Shown one piece after another: positions 1 to 10,790 of a stretch of 64,000 nt of DNA; the first letter of the stretch is position 1, and each line of letters begins with the position of its first letter. The DNA is from Pseudolactococcus piscium (GTDB lineage: Bacteria > Bacillota > Bacilli > Lactobacillales > Streptococcaceae): assembly GCF_002441695.1 (NCBI RefSeq), contig NZ_JXJW01000009.1:29377-93376 (forward strand), written 5' to 3'. The notes under the pieces were generated by a model. The model was given only the letters and a program-made list of their open reading frames with translations, was not told where the DNA came from and did not search any database. The position numbers and the translations under genes are program-made.

Positions 1-32
1 CTATTTTACCAGATACCAAAGCTTACAGCGCT

Positions 33-59
33 AAATAAACCGATTGGTTTATTTTTTTT
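33..59 (+). terminator. Rho-independent terminator of a gene left of the window
   Basis: A 9-bp inverted repeat (AAATAAACC / GGTTTATTT) with a 4-nt loop runs straight into a T-run on the plus strand. No coding region precedes it in the window, so it probably ends a plus-strand gene lying to the left. Confidence 0.7.
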
Positions 60-153
60 GCTTAAATTAAGGCTAACTCTAACTTATTTCGAACCTGACT
101 GCCTTAGATAATGAGCTGTACTTGCTTGCAAAAGGTATCCTAAAAACGCTTAA

Positions 154-188
154 TAAAAAAACATCAGATCTAGTCTGACATTTTTTTC
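154..188. terminator. pyrG terminator, probably bidirectional
   Basis: A short stem (TCAGA / TCTGA) is flanked on both sides by A/T runs, 6 nt past the pyrG stop codon. Read on the minus strand it ends in a T-run, so it can terminate pyrG. The symmetric A-run means it could also act on plus-strand transcripts. Confidence 0.6.
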
Positions 189-193
189 TTATA

Positions 194-2135
<1,942 letters not shown>

Positions 2136-2139
<4 letters not shown>

Positions 2140-2175
2140 GATAATTATAATATCGTATTTTCGAAGATTTGTCAA
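2136..2175 (-). promoter_or_regulatory. pyrG promoter with GGGC start
   Basis: The minus strand reads TTGACA (2170-2175), a 17-nt spacer, TATTAT (2147-2152), 7 nt, then GGGC (2136-2139). The GGGC initial sequence is the hallmark of CTP-sensing pyrG promoters, where RNA polymerase can stutter and add extra G residues. Confidence 0.85.
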
Positions 2176-2234
2176 CTCAGTTTTTTTAAGAAAGCTCTAT
2201 CGATTAACTATTTCACTTCATCATGTTATTTTTA

Positions 2235-2243
2235 TGTTATAAT
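2235..2243 (+). promoter_or_regulatory. Extended -10 promoter for the lipoprotein gene
   Basis: An extended -10 element, TGT followed by TATAAT, sits about 130 nt before the lipoprotein start on the plus strand. No good -35 is visible. This would give a leader of about 120 nt in which I see no clear structure. Confidence 0.45.
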
Positions 2244-2373
2244 AGAATCATTAAAAACCTGACTAAAAATAACGCTTTGTACAGCTATTTTAAAAAATGA
2301 CAACGCACATAACTTGTTGTTCGTGAATTAAGCAAAATGACTTAAACGCTTCATTTGATAAAGGGAGGCAAAG

Positions 2374-2814
2374 ATGAAACAAAAAAAAGCGATTGCGATG
2401 ATACTCATTTCACTCATGTGTTTATTCTTTTTAAGTGCCTGTCACCAAAAGGGGACGCCTATTATTTCGGCTGATAAACTTGATAAAGCTGTGATTCTGA
2501 TTAAAGATGATCAAGGTAAAGAGCGAACTTGGGAGGCATCCGATCCAAGTTTTTTAAAGGCACTATTAGGTAATTTAAACCTTGTATTTGGTAAGGATGA
2601 TAAAAGCGCGCAACGTTTTGATACGCCGTTGACAGCAAAGGAAAAAGCATTCACCTATCAAATTATCTTTTATCAATCAGATAAGGTCGTACAAACCATC
2701 CATATGTCACAAACCAAGGACATCACTGTAGATAAAAAACAGTTTACTGTTAAGGGAACTGATAGACAAGCACTGGATAGTTTAAAACAACATGTATTAG
2801 TCGTCGCTAAATAG
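2374..2814 (+). CDS. Small secreted lipoprotein of unknown function
   Basis: The 146-residue product starts with a basic n-region, a hydrophobic stretch and an LSAC lipobox with Cys at about residue 23, so it should be lipid-anchored on the outer face of the membrane. The mature part is hydrophilic and lysine-rich, and I do not recognise a domain. The start is supported by a GGGAGG ribosome site 5 nt upstream. It is monocistronic, between its own promoter and a strong terminator, and stands divergent to pyrG and convergent with the acetyltransferase operon. Confidence 0.8.
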   Translation: MKQKKAIAMILISLMCLFFLSACHQKGTPIISADKLDKAVILIKDDQGKERTWEASDPSFLKALLGNLNLVFGKDDKSAQRFDTPLTAKEKAFTYQIIFYQSDKVVQTIHMSQTKDITVDKKQFTVKGTDRQALDSLKQHVLVVAK

Positions 2815-2865
2815 CTGCGTTACTGACTAAAAATAAGCAGTTTTAACTGGGAAGTGTTAAGCGAT

Positions 2866-2905
2866 AAAAAAGAGAGCATGTGTTAAAACACGCTCTCTTT
2901 TTTAC
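2866..2905. terminator. Bidirectional terminator
   Basis: A long stem, AAAAAAGAGAGC pairing with GCTCTCTTTTTT, separates the convergent lipoprotein gene and the truA operon. The symmetric A/T arms allow it to work on both strands. Confidence 0.9.
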
Positions 2906-2925
2906 TAATATGAGTTAGGTCCAGT

Positions 2926-3912
2926 TTAAAAATAGTCACGTAGTATGACATCACGCATGACATAGATAGTAAACTCACTGATCGTCATCTCGACTGCTTC
3001 CCCTTCACCAAAAACGAGATTATTTTCTGGTAATAGTGCGTCCGTAATCGTAAACTGCTTAGCTTCAGTCATCGGGAAGCGTTCTAAAAACGCGGACAAG
3101 TTAACGATACGCGCCATCATATCCGGTAATAGGCTGATTTTGGCACGACTCGGCTCTTGCATATCTTGCTCTAACAAGGTATTATCTGGTGCTGTATACT
3201 TAACTTTTTCAAAAGCACCAGCATGACTTGAGACAAAGCGATATACCGTATCTTTGGCTTGCTCATTCAAGTAGATCATCTCATGAATAATAAAATCCAT
3301 CCCACTAAAGTCATAAATCAGATAGCCTTTTGGAAGCTCTTCTTCATAGAAAACAGCAAAATGGGGTTGTTTTTTAAAAGAAAAATAATAATCCCACTCA
3401 AATTCACCACGATAGAGGCTGCCGTTATTATCAGCTAGCTGATGAATGATTGCCAAGTCTGCTTTCGCCTGTGTAAATGATAAGCGTTTAGCAAGCAAGT
3501 CTGTCTGTTTACCTTTAGGAAAATCAGTCGCAGCAATCTCATATTGTTTTTGATTGAAGAGATACTGGTAGCCAAATTGACCATAAAAACCATAGGAAAA
3601 TGGGGCTAAGTAGGAGAAAATCGTCTTATTTTTATAGTTCTCTTGTAAACTCTCAGTTATGAGCTTACTTGCGCCACCATTTCCTCTATATTCAGGGTAA
3701 CTGGCCACATAGCCGATACCTGACATGGGGACAACTTGTCCCTGAAAATAGACATTGAAATGCGTGTCAACAACCATACTGGTTAGTTGCCCATCTTGTT
3801 CATAGGTATGCAATGTTGACTGACTCAGCAACTTATAAAAAGCTTCATCACCACCAGTCGGCTGTTTATGAAAGGCATATTTAGCTAAATCTAGACAGGC
3901 TTTTTCTATCAT
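2926..3912 (-). CDS. Eis-like GNAT N-acetyltransferase
   Basis: This 328-residue protein fits the Eis family. It has an N-terminal GNAT acetyl-CoA fold with a [17 protein letters not shown] motif A region, a second GNAT-like half, and a C-terminal part resembling the sterol-carrier-like domain. Family members acetylate amino groups on small molecules or proteins; the substrate here is unknown. The gene overlaps the upstream DUF436 gene by 4 nt (ATGA), which supports the start and translational coupling. It is the last gene of the truA operon. Confidence 0.8.
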   Translation of the reverse strand: MIEKACLDLAKYAFHKQPTGGDEAFYKLLSQSTLHTYEQDGQLTSMVVDTHFNVYFQGQVVPMSGIGYVASYPEYRGNGGASKLITESLQENYKNKTIFSYLAPFSYGFYGQFGYQYLFNQKQYEIAATDFPKGKQTDLLAKRLSFTQAKADLAIIHQLADNNGSLYRGEFEWDYYFSFKKQPHFAVFYEEELPKGYLIYDFSGMDFIIHEMIYLNEQAKDTVYRFVSSHAGAFEKVKYTAPDNTLLEQDMQEPSRAKISLLPDMMARIVNLSAFLERFPMTEAKQFTITDALLPENNLVFGEGEAVEMTISEFTIYVMRDVILRDYF

Positions 3913-4481
3913 TTTTGCTCCTCACGAAAGACATCCGTTGCTTGATAACTAGCACGAGGCCCACCGATAAGTTTAGGTCGGCTTTTTAGCGCGGTCACGT
4001 GGGCACCACCTAGTTCACGCAGGGTTGGTCTAAAGGGAATTTGGACATGCTTAATATGCATGCCGATAGCTGTATCACCTATATCAAGACCAGCCTGTGC
4101 TGTGATATGCTCAACTTCAACAGGGTCCTGAAATAAATCATAAGCAGCGACTTGCCCGCTACCACCAGCATGGAGTTGCGGGATAACAGATACAATCTCT
4201 AGCCCCCTAACCTCAGCCAGTTCTCGCTCAACGAGTAATGCCCGATTCAGATGTTCACAGCCCTGTACGGCCAAGTATGCGCCGATTTCACTCACTTTAT
4301 CATAAATGACTTTAACGATGACCTGACCAATTTCAGCCGATGACTTATGGCCAATCACCCCGCCATTGACCTCGCTTGAAGACAAGCCAAGGACAAAAAT
4401 CTGGCCTTTTTTTACTGCGGCCTGTTGCAAGACATCATCAATCAATTGTGCTGTCTGATACTTAAGTTCTGCTAACTCCAT
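3909..4481 (-). CDS. DUF436 / TIGR01440 family protein (YwlG-like)
   Basis: The 190-residue product matches the conserved DUF436 family of Firmicutes, recognisable from [15 protein letters not shown] near residue 30, the [11 protein letters not shown] segment and the C-terminal [19 protein letters not shown] region. Its biochemical role is not established. It lies 53 nt after the ECF S component and overlaps the acetyltransferase by 4 nt. Confidence 0.85.
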   Translation of the reverse strand: MELAELKYQTAQLIDDVLQQAAVKKGQIFVLGLSSSEVNGGVIGHKSSAEIGQVIVKVIYDKVSEIGAYLAVQGCEHLNRALLVERELAEVRGLEIVSVIPQLHAGGSGQVAAYDLFQDPVEVEHITAQAGLDIGDTAIGMHIKHVQIPFRPTLRELGGAHVTALKSRPKLIGGPRASYQATDVFREEQK

Positions 4482-4534
4482 TTTTTATCCTCACTTATCC
4501 TAAAATTATCTCATAATATGGGATAATCAGCAAC

Positions 4535-4996
4535 TTATTTTACCCTTGATAGGCTGCGTTCAAGCGTTATGCCAACAACGACACCGAAGATAGCTTGAAT
4601 GATATTACCTGGCATGTCCGCAAGCGCTGCACCTAAGCCATAAAATAGCCAAGAGATTAAGAAATAGCCTCCTACCATCACGACACAAGATAGTACTAGA
4701 AAAAGTGTTTTAGCACCCTTGAGTCCCGCAACATAGCCTTGTCCAGCATGAATCAGTAGACTAAAAAATGCCCACTGCGGATAACCTGACAAGATATCAA
4801 ATAAAAGGCCTGTAATACCACCAACCACTGCTCCCTCAGCTTTACCAAACCGTAAAGCAGTTAAAATAATCCCTGCATCAAGTACCGTCACAACCCCTTT
4901 TGTTAGCGGCATTGGTATTTTAAGAAACAAAGAAATTGCAAGTGTTAAGGCTGAAATAATGGCAAGTGGGGCTATTTTTTTAGTCGTTAATGTCAT
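4535..4996 (-). CDS. ECF transporter substrate-binding (S) component
   Basis: This membrane protein of about 153 residues has five or six hydrophobic helices and the pattern of small ECF S components, including an aromatic GYPQWAF segment and an alanine/glycine-rich first helix. S components bind a vitamin and use a shared EcfAA'T energising module encoded elsewhere. The start at 4996 (MTLTTKK) is preferred over the longer frame because GGAG lies 9 nt upstream. It overlaps the kinase gene by 17 nt. The coupling suggests uptake of a B6 vitamer or hydroxymethylpyrimidine. Confidence 0.8.
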   Translation of the reverse strand: MTLTTKKIAPLAIISALTLAISLFLKIPMPLTKGVVTVLDAGIILTALRFGKAEGAVVGGITGLLFDILSGYPQWAFFSLLIHAGQGYVAGLKGAKTLFLVLSCVVMVGGYFLISWLFYGLGAALADMPGNIIQAIFGVVVGITLERSLSRVK

Positions 4997-5759
4997 GTTG
5001 AAATACTCCATATTCGTTTGAGCTAAGAATGGCTTGGTAGGTAAAGGCTTTGCTTTGTTCAATCGCCGCTACCATCGGTGTGCTAATAGCAAGGTTACTG
5101 GCGATAGCAGAGGCAAAAGTACACCCTGCACCATTATTATTATTTGAGACAAGTGGCTTCACAAATGTCTTAACTACCTGACCATCATAATATAAATCAC
5201 GTGCAAGACTTTGGTCCATCCGATTACCACCCTTAATAATCGTATGTTTACTGCCTAACTGATATAAATACTTTGCTGCTGTCACCATATCAGCGGGGGT
5301 AGTAATAGACATTCCCGTCAATATAGCAGCTTCTTTCAAATTAGGCGTGATCACTGTGACATAGGGTAGAAAGGCAAGTAATGTCGCCTTCATTTTAGTT
5401 ATTTCATGATCAGCGTTCTCTTTAAAAACTAGAACAGGATCCAAAATAATCGGTATCTCTTGATGCTGTTTGATAAAAGCTAGCGTCAGCTCCGCAATCT
5501 CGACAGACGGTAGCAAGCCGATTTTAATGGCATCAAATGTGATATCTACTAAACTGTCAAGCTGTTGTTGAAAGAGCGATAAGGCTGTTGCTGTAATCAC
5601 AAACCCATCTCCATCTTGTGTCGTTGTGACAATCGACGTAATGGCGACAAACCCATAGATACCATACTGAGAATAAGTCGCTAAGTCTGCTTGAAAGCCA
5701 CCTCCAGATAGGATATCCGATCCCGAAATGGCTAATACTTTAGGTAGTTTCTCTGTCAT
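4980..5759 (-). CDS. PfkB/ThiD-type kinase: pyridoxal or hydroxymethylpyrimidine kinase
   Basis: This 259-residue ribokinase-fold kinase has the N-terminal AISGSDILSGGG substrate loop and the C-terminal NNNNGAGCTF anion-hole motif with the catalytic Asp position changed: the usual GTGDT/GTGCT appears as GAGCT. ThiD and the Gram-positive PdxK share this fold, so the substrate cannot be decided by eye. Its overlap with an S-component gene suggests phosphorylation, and so trapping, of the imported vitamin. It overlaps truA by 20 nt. Confidence 0.85.
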   Translation of the reverse strand: MTEKLPKVLAISGSDILSGGGFQADLATYSQYGIYGFVAITSIVTTTQDGDGFVITATALSLFQQQLDSLVDITFDAIKIGLLPSVEIAELTLAFIKQHQEIPIILDPVLVFKENADHEITKMKATLLAFLPYVTVITPNLKEAAILTGMSITTPADMVTAAKYLYQLGSKHTIIKGGNRMDQSLARDLYYDGQVVKTFVKPLVSNNNNGAGCTFASAIASNLAISTPMVAAIEQSKAFTYQAILSSNEYGVFQHDIND

Positions 5760-6501
5760 CTCTATAGTTGACCTCCATTAAACATAGGCCGTGTGCTGGC
5801 GCTGTTGGCCCAGCCAAATCACGATTTTGAGCCGCTATAATCTCAGAAATCCTACTTGCGGGCCACTTGCCCAAACCAACCTTAATCAGCGTGCCAACCA
5901 TGTTTCTAATCTGCTTATACAGAAAACCGTTTCCAGAAAAAGAGAGACTTAGTTCATCCTCACTAGTCTTTATGATCGTGACAGCCGTAATCGTTCTCAC
6001 CTTATCTTCGACTGTCGCGCCAGATGCTGTAAACCCTGTAAAATCGTGTGTCCCGACCAGTAAATCAGCAGCTGCTATCATCTCATCTAGAGCAACCAGT
6101 TTTGGCACATGAAAACTAGTCCGTCTTGTGAGTGGGTTTGGTGCACGAGAGGTCGTCAACTGATACTGATACCTCTTATTATGTGGATTAAAACGCGAAT
6201 GAAAGGTATCGTCGACTGCTTCAACTGCTAACACATTGATATCATCTGGTGACTGTGTATCCAAGGCAAACCGTAATTTTTCAGGATCACGCGCTGTTGC
6301 TAAGTCAAAATGCACGACTTGACCTAAAGCGTGTACGCCACTATCCGTCCGGCCAGATCCATGTATCTTAATGGCCTGTCCAGATGACAAGCGCGTTAAA
6401 ACACGTTCAAGCTCTTCTTGAACCGTTCTCCCATTATCCTGTATTTGAAAGCCAGAAAAATCCGTCCCATCATATGCAATAATTGCTTTATATCGTCTCA
6501 T
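5740..6501 (-). CDS. truA: tRNA pseudouridine(38-40) synthase
   Basis: TruA isomerises uridines 38-40 in the anticodon arm of many tRNAs. The 253-residue product has the catalytic Asp in GRTDSGVHA near residue 52 and the family's RYKAIIAYDGTDFSGFQ N-terminus. No Shine-Dalgarno sequence precedes the ATG, and an extended -10 box ends 6 nt before it, so the mRNA may be leaderless. It is the first gene of a five-gene operon. Confidence 0.97.
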   Translation of the reverse strand: MRRYKAIIAYDGTDFSGFQIQDNGRTVQEELERVLTRLSSGQAIKIHGSGRTDSGVHALGQVVHFDLATARDPEKLRFALDTQSPDDINVLAVEAVDDTFHSRFNPHNKRYQYQLTTSRAPNPLTRRTSFHVPKLVALDEMIAAADLLVGTHDFTGFTASGATVEDKVRTITAVTIIKTSEDELSLSFSGNGFLYKQIRNMVGTLIKVGLGKWPASRISEIIAAQNRDLAGPTAPAHGLCLMEVNYRDDRETT

Positions 6502-6507
6502 GTCAAT

Positions 6508-6516
6508 ATTATATCA
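6508..6516 (-). promoter_or_regulatory. Extended -10 promoter of truA
   Basis: The minus strand reads TGA then TATAAT (6508-6513), an extended -10 with no good -35. Only 6 nt separate it from the truA ATG, so the expected start point falls on or next to the initiation codon. Confidence 0.6.
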
Positions 6517-6577
6517 TTTTCACCACACAATGAAACAGCCAATTGGATTGCATTGACCTCATCCAATTTGACCATAT

Positions 6578-6604
6578 AAAAAAAGACCTTCTCAAGTCTT
6601 TTTT
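6578..6604. terminator. Terminator of the ABC exporter gene
   Basis: An A-run, a GAC/GTC stem and a T-run form a hairpin with A/T-rich symmetric arms in the gap between truA and the ABC transporter gene. It ends the exporter transcript coming from the right and might also work on the other strand. Confidence 0.6.
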
Positions 6605-6611
6605 CATACAA

Positions 6612-8606
6612 TTAATCATTTGATAAAGCTTCAATCGGATTGAGGTTGGCTGCTTTTCCAGCAGGCATCAAGCTAGCAAACAAGGCGATAACAATCGCAA
6701 TGATCACACTACCGATGATGGCACCAGCAGATACTTGAATAATATGGAATTTATCAAGTAAATTGCTGACTGCTGAATTGACAACTGTTTGACCGATTAG
6801 TGCGACAATAATACCCAGCACTGCTGATGCAAGACCTAAGATAATCGTCTCAATCACAAACAACCAACGGATGTCACCTTTACGGGCACCTAAAGCACGA
6901 AGGATACCGATTTCTTTGGTTCTTTCAGCTACTGACATATAAGTTGTTGCAATGATCATCATCAAACTAACGAGAAGTGAGATACCCGCAATCATAGCAA
7001 GGACAATCGTCACAATAGACGTGATGTCATTAATTGGTTTTAGTACTGCACCAAGTGAGAAGGTAACAAAATCTTTCTTACCATCTGTTTTAAGTGCTTG
7101 TATTTTCTTCACAACAGCGTCAACATTATGGCTATCATCAACTGTTGGTACGATAAAGTTTGGTTGGCTAACGAGTCCATTTGCTTTAAATAAATCTTGG
7201 GTTGTTTTAAAATTCATGTTAAGCGAAACTGTACCAGGATTGCCTTTAACAACACCAGATACTTTGACAGTTTGAGTTAGTACTACCAATTTGCCATCTG
7301 AGCTGGTCATCTTATAAGTCAAATCCATGGATTGACCGACAATTTTTTTCCAGTTTGTTTTATCCCACTTCTTAGCGATGGTATCTGGTATGACTACTTC
7401 ATTGTTACCAGGTTTTTTACCAACTAGAAGTGAGTTATCCGTATTAACATCTGTCCAAGTTTGGAGTTGCGTGAATGGTGTTTTAGTTGTCCCTACACTG
7501 GCCATTGCTTCAGTTGGGACAATCGTAAAGCCTTTTTCAACCTTCTTAACATGATCTAACTCTGAAACTTTTTTGGTCAAGCTATCAGAAATAGCTGTTT
7601 TTTCAGTATTAGCGACCAAGGATTGTTGACTTTCTGACATAGCTGCTTCATTCGTCTTTTTATTATCATCAGTAATCCGCTTCATGACAATCGGTACATT
7701 AGGATTCGCTAAATCTGTCACCATCTTATTCATGTAGCCCTTGGCCCCATTTCCTAAGCCAAGGAAGAACATCACTGAGAATAGGCCGATTGCAACACCA
7801 ATCATGATCATCAAGTTTTGTTTCCAATTGTTTAGAAAATGTTGTGAGGCAATTCTTGCCTTAGCGCCAAATGACAATGATTTTGTTTTAAACTCACGCG
7901 GTTTTTCAGTTGTGGCATATGAAGGCTTAATTCTTTCGTCTGAGGTAACTTGACCATCAGCTAGGTGCACAATCCGTGTCCCATAGTCAGCAACCTCTTG
8001 AGAGTGCGTCACCACAATGACTGTCTTACCGCTTTTAGCAATATCTGATAGGATACCAAGTACATCTTGCGTATTTTGTGAGTCAAGCGCACCTGTTGGC
8101 TCATCTGCAATAATGATATCTGGATCATTTGCGAGTGCCCGTGCAATCGCAACACGTTGTTTTTGACCACCAGATAATTGATTTGGATTTTTCTTTTTAT
8201 GCTCGAGTAGACCGACTTGTTTAAGCAGTTCTTCTGCTTTCTTCACTTGGGCCTTATGAGATAAATTCGTCATCTTCAAAGAAATCAGGACGTTATCTAA
8301 GACACTGAGGTAACTAACTAGATTAAAGGATTGAAAGATAAACCCAACAGTATCTCGTCGATATTCATCCATTGATTTTTCTTTTTTATCAGCTTGTTTG
8401 ATGCCATTAACAATGACTTCACCTTCATACTTGCGATCTAGACCACCAATGATATTCATCAAGGTTGATTTCCCGCCACCAGATTCGCCGAGTATAGAGA
8501 CAAAGTCCCCCTTATCAAAACTGAGTGCTAATCCTTTTAAAACTGGGAATTCTTCTTTTCCTAAAAAGTAAGACTTCTTGATGTTTTTTAATTCTAAAAT
8601 TGACAT
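6612..8606 (-). CDS. ABC exporter with fused ATPase and FtsX-type permease (MacB-like)
   Basis: The 664-residue product joins an ABC ATPase (about residues 1-230; Walker A GESGGGKST, signature LSGGQKQRVAIARAL, Walker B IIIADEPTGALD) to a MacB/FtsX-type permease. The permease has one transmembrane helix near residue 270, a large extracytoplasmic domain (about 290-530) and three C-terminal helices. Such proteins export peptides or couple to cell-envelope stress. The cargo is unknown, and no two-component system or membrane-fusion partner is adjacent. It appears monocistronic. Confidence 0.9.
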   Translation of the reverse strand: MSILELKNIKKSYFLGKEEFPVLKGLALSFDKGDFVSILGESGGGKSTLMNIIGGLDRKYEGEVIVNGIKQADKKEKSMDEYRRDTVGFIFQSFNLVSYLSVLDNVLISLKMTNLSHKAQVKKAEELLKQVGLLEHKKKNPNQLSGGQKQRVAIARALANDPDIIIADEPTGALDSQNTQDVLGILSDIAKSGKTVIVVTHSQEVADYGTRIVHLADGQVTSDERIKPSYATTEKPREFKTKSLSFGAKARIASQHFLNNWKQNLMIMIGVAIGLFSVMFFLGLGNGAKGYMNKMVTDLANPNVPIVMKRITDDNKKTNEAAMSESQQSLVANTEKTAISDSLTKKVSELDHVKKVEKGFTIVPTEAMASVGTTKTPFTQLQTWTDVNTDNSLLVGKKPGNNEVVIPDTIAKKWDKTNWKKIVGQSMDLTYKMTSSDGKLVVLTQTVKVSGVVKGNPGTVSLNMNFKTTQDLFKANGLVSQPNFIVPTVDDSHNVDAVVKKIQALKTDGKKDFVTFSLGAVLKPINDITSIVTIVLAMIAGISLLVSLMMIIATTYMSVAERTKEIGILRALGARKGDIRWLFVIETIILGLASAVLGIIVALIGQTVVNSAVSNLLDKFHIIQVSAGAIIGSVIIAIVIALFASLMPAGKAANLNPIEALSND

Positions 8607-8730
8607 GCGTAATCCCTTCTGTTTTCCCTAAAATTTATGTCTTAATTCATTGTAAGTTTTTTTCAGAAAATTTTCATGGGTCTAAAGTCTTATCTTTAAC
8701 CATTCTTGTAACTAATCACTAACTGCCTCC

Positions 8731-9048
8731 CTAAACGAGTAAGCGTAGACCTGCCATGATGATGACACCAGTTACGACTGATAGCATTAACGATTTTCGA
8801 AAATAGCCAATTAAAAATGACGGAACCATGGCTATAAACCTCATGACATCAAGTGTTGGCAAGCTATTCTGGTGTAAAACGAGCAACTCGGAAATCAGTA
8901 AACTTGTCATCATGGACAAAGATAAATAGGTTAAAAATCGGTTGAAAAAAGGGGGGAATTTGATGACCTTAGCTAGAGGAAAGGGCATGATTCTGGTTAA
9001 CCAAGTGACGATCACGCCTAAACATAATGTGATATAAAAATAGATCAT
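8731..9048 (-). CDS. azlD: AzlD-type branched-chain amino acid exporter subunit
   Basis: This 105-residue protein has four hydrophobic helices, typical of AzlD (small subunit). With AzlC it exports branched-chain amino acids or analogues. It overlaps azlC by 4 nt. Confidence 0.9.
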   Translation of the reverse strand: MIYFYITLCLGVIVTWLTRIMPFPLAKVIKFPPFFNRFLTYLSLSMMTSLLISELLVLHQNSLPTLDVMRFIAMVPSFLIGYFRKSLMLSVVTGVIIMAGLRLLV

Positions 9049-9788
9049 ACTCCCTCACCTACTCTCTTATTTTCTGGATTTGTCATGATTGCCCCAATCA
9101 GAGCACCTACAATCGTAGCGATTAGCACCGCGACATAACTCGACACGACAATACCTGCAAAAAAGTAAAGTAAGACCGCACTGATCACAACTGTTAGGAC
9201 AACTGGCAATTTTTCATGCTTGACCATAGAATCTAAGGTCAAGGCAAGTAACCCGATAAACATGGCAACGAGTGCATAGTCTATGCCATATTTTTCTGGA
9301 TTTGGGATTAAGTTACCTAGTGCAGCAACAATGACTGTCGAGGCAATCCAGGTTAAATAACTCATCACATTAACCCCATGCATCCAAATAGGGGTTATAG
9401 TAGCTCTTTTGGCATGCTCAAGTGTTAACAAGCCAAATGACTCATCTGTGATTAAGGTACCCATCATCACACCCGACTTCAAGGATTGGTGAGGGAAAAT
9501 TTGCGTTGCTGTTAAACTCTGTAAAAACATTCTGAAATTGACCAAAAAAATAGTTAAAACCATAACCGAAATTGGCGTATGGACTGCCATCATGGCAACG
9601 ATAATAAACTGGGCTGCACCTGCATATAAAAAAGTGGACATAAAAAAAACTTGCCAAATGCTATAGCCTTGTGCACTCGCAACGATACCGAATGCTGCCC
9701 CAATGCTAATATACCCTAAACTAACTGGAATGGCTGATTTAATACCATCCATAAATGTGACTGTTTTGTTCACCAAGCTAACTCCCAA
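9045..9788 (-). CDS. azlC: AzlC-type branched-chain amino acid exporter subunit
   Basis: This 247-residue inner-membrane protein of the AzlC/YgaZ family has the conserved GISIGAAFGIVASAQG-like first helix and the FLYAGAAQFI motif near residue 55. It is the large subunit of the AzlCD exporter. AzlC and AzlD overlap by an ATGA, so they are translationally coupled. No Lrp-type regulator lies adjacent. Confidence 0.92.
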   Translation of the reverse strand: MGVSLVNKTVTFMDGIKSAIPVSLGYISIGAAFGIVASAQGYSIWQVFFMSTFLYAGAAQFIIVAMMAVHTPISVMVLTIFLVNFRMFLQSLTATQIFPHQSLKSGVMMGTLITDESFGLLTLEHAKRATITPIWMHGVNVMSYLTWIASTVIVAALGNLIPNPEKYGIDYALVAMFIGLLALTLDSMVKHEKLPVVLTVVISAVLLYFFAGIVVSSYVAVLIATIVGALIGAIMTNPENKRVGEGV

Positions 9789-9893
9789 TCTAATCTATAG
9801 TAGTCTTATTATATCAGAAAAAAATGCCTTCAGAAATTAATAGTTTTTTCTGAAAACACCTCACAATTGTCTGCCAAAGCACGACTTATCTTG

Positions 9894-10202
9894 CTAGTTA
9901 TGAAAACAAAAAAGCGCCAACGCTTTGATAATAAAAGGGTTATCGCTTTTATGGCATGACATCTTACTTTTATCGACGATTACCTTAAAATTAGCTCGTC
10001 TTCTTTCTGGCGTTTGGTAGCTAGATTTATCCCAATAAGCAACCATGGTTTTTGTGTCTGTCAAAATGGTCGTCATCTTTTGGCATGCATCATGATTCAC
10101 TTCTTCAATAGCTATTCTCTTTTCTAAGGATTTTTGAATAGCTGCTATGCCTAGGACTTCAATTGCCTTTTTTTGTCGTTCTTTTTCAGCTTTATGCGTG
10201 AT
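9894..10202 (-). pseudogene. In-frame continuation behind the 87-residue gene; probable remnant
   Basis: Directly after the TAA of the 87-residue gene the same reading frame stays open for about 102 codons, with a helical, lysine-rich start (THKAEKERQKKAIEVLG) and no good internal start except a GTG at 10100. It could be the lost C-terminal half of a longer protein cut by a nonsense mutation, or a fragment of another small helper gene. The frame ends inside a terminator-like hairpin. I do not recognise its domain. Confidence 0.5.
9907..9950 (-). terminator. Terminator of the lipase-effector operon, degenerate copy of the rpsD terminator
   Basis: AAGCG-TTGG-CGCTT followed by T-rich sequence on the minus strand can terminate the operon. 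The wider 44-nt block resembles the long rpsD terminator at 13117-13158, but with mismatches in the outer arms. Confidence 0.6.
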
Positions 10203-10466
10203 TTAAAGATGATCTATTAGCTTGACCTGTTTCTCTAATACCGCATCTATTTTTTTACCAAATTTTCCTTGAATCGCGTTTCCTAAATTTCTCTTAGCAC
10301 TGCTTAATGCTGTTTTTGTCGTCTCTTTTTCAGCTGCTACTTGTTGCTTAACAATCTTTTTACTTTCTGTTTTAGCATTATTTGTATCAACTGCAAGCTG
10401 CATGACACTTATCTTTTCTAGTTTTTTTTGTAACTCTTTAAGCGCCTTTTCCAGAACGTCTAGCAT
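10203..10466 (-). CDS. Small helical protein, candidate type VII effector partner
   Basis: The 87-residue product is almost entirely predicted alpha-helix, rich in Lys, Ala, Glu and Gln, with heptad-like spacing. It lies 18 nt after the 101-residue helical gene and behind the lipase-type gene. Type VIIb effectors are often co-encoded with one or two small helical partners (Lap or TlaA type) that bind the helical targeting domain; this fits but is inference. The reading frame stays open past its stop, so it may be a truncated form. Confidence 0.55.
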   Translation of the reverse strand: MLDVLEKALKELQKKLEKISVMQLAVDTNNAKTESKKIVKQQVAAEKETTKTALSSAKRNLGNAIQGKFGKKIDAVLEKQVKLIDHL

Positions 10467-10484
10467 GGGGGTCCTCCTATCACC

Positions 10485-10790
10485 TTATCTCATTTGTGTT
10501 AATTTCCGTCGGTAATCTTGTTCATTGTCTTCTAACTTTTGTAGGAGCTTTTTTTGTTCATACCCAAGGGTTTCATTGTATGCGTCTTGTGTCTTATAAA
10601 TCTCTTGTCTCATCCAGGTTGTAATTGCTGGATCAACATCGTTGTTTTGTTCAAAGATATTGAGTTCTCTAAAGGCTTGCTCAATCTCTCTTTCGCCAGT
10701 TCTTTTAAATGATTTTACAAGGTCTTCATCATTTTCGAGTTGTTGGCATATCATTTTATAATCCTGAATGATTTGGTCTGCTAATATCAT
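10485..10790 (-). CDS. Small helical protein, candidate type VII effector partner
   Basis: The 101-residue, charged, helical product overlaps the end of the lipase-type gene by 4 nt (ATGA), so the two are translationally coupled. It has no signal peptide or membrane helix. Size, helicity and position behind the effector candidate match Lap/TlaA-like targeting partners of LXG-type proteins. I cannot assign a named family. Confidence 0.6.
   Translation of the reverse strand: MILADQIIQDYKMICQQLENDEDLVKSFKRTGEREIEQAFRELNIFEQNNDVDPAITTWMRQEIYKTQDAYNETLGYEQKKLLQKLEDNEQDYRRKLTQMR

Noticed and set aside
9894..10100. Independent 68-residue gene starting at GTG 10100
   Set aside because: The frame is continuous with the preceding 87-residue gene and has no SD at the GTG; a remnant is more likely.
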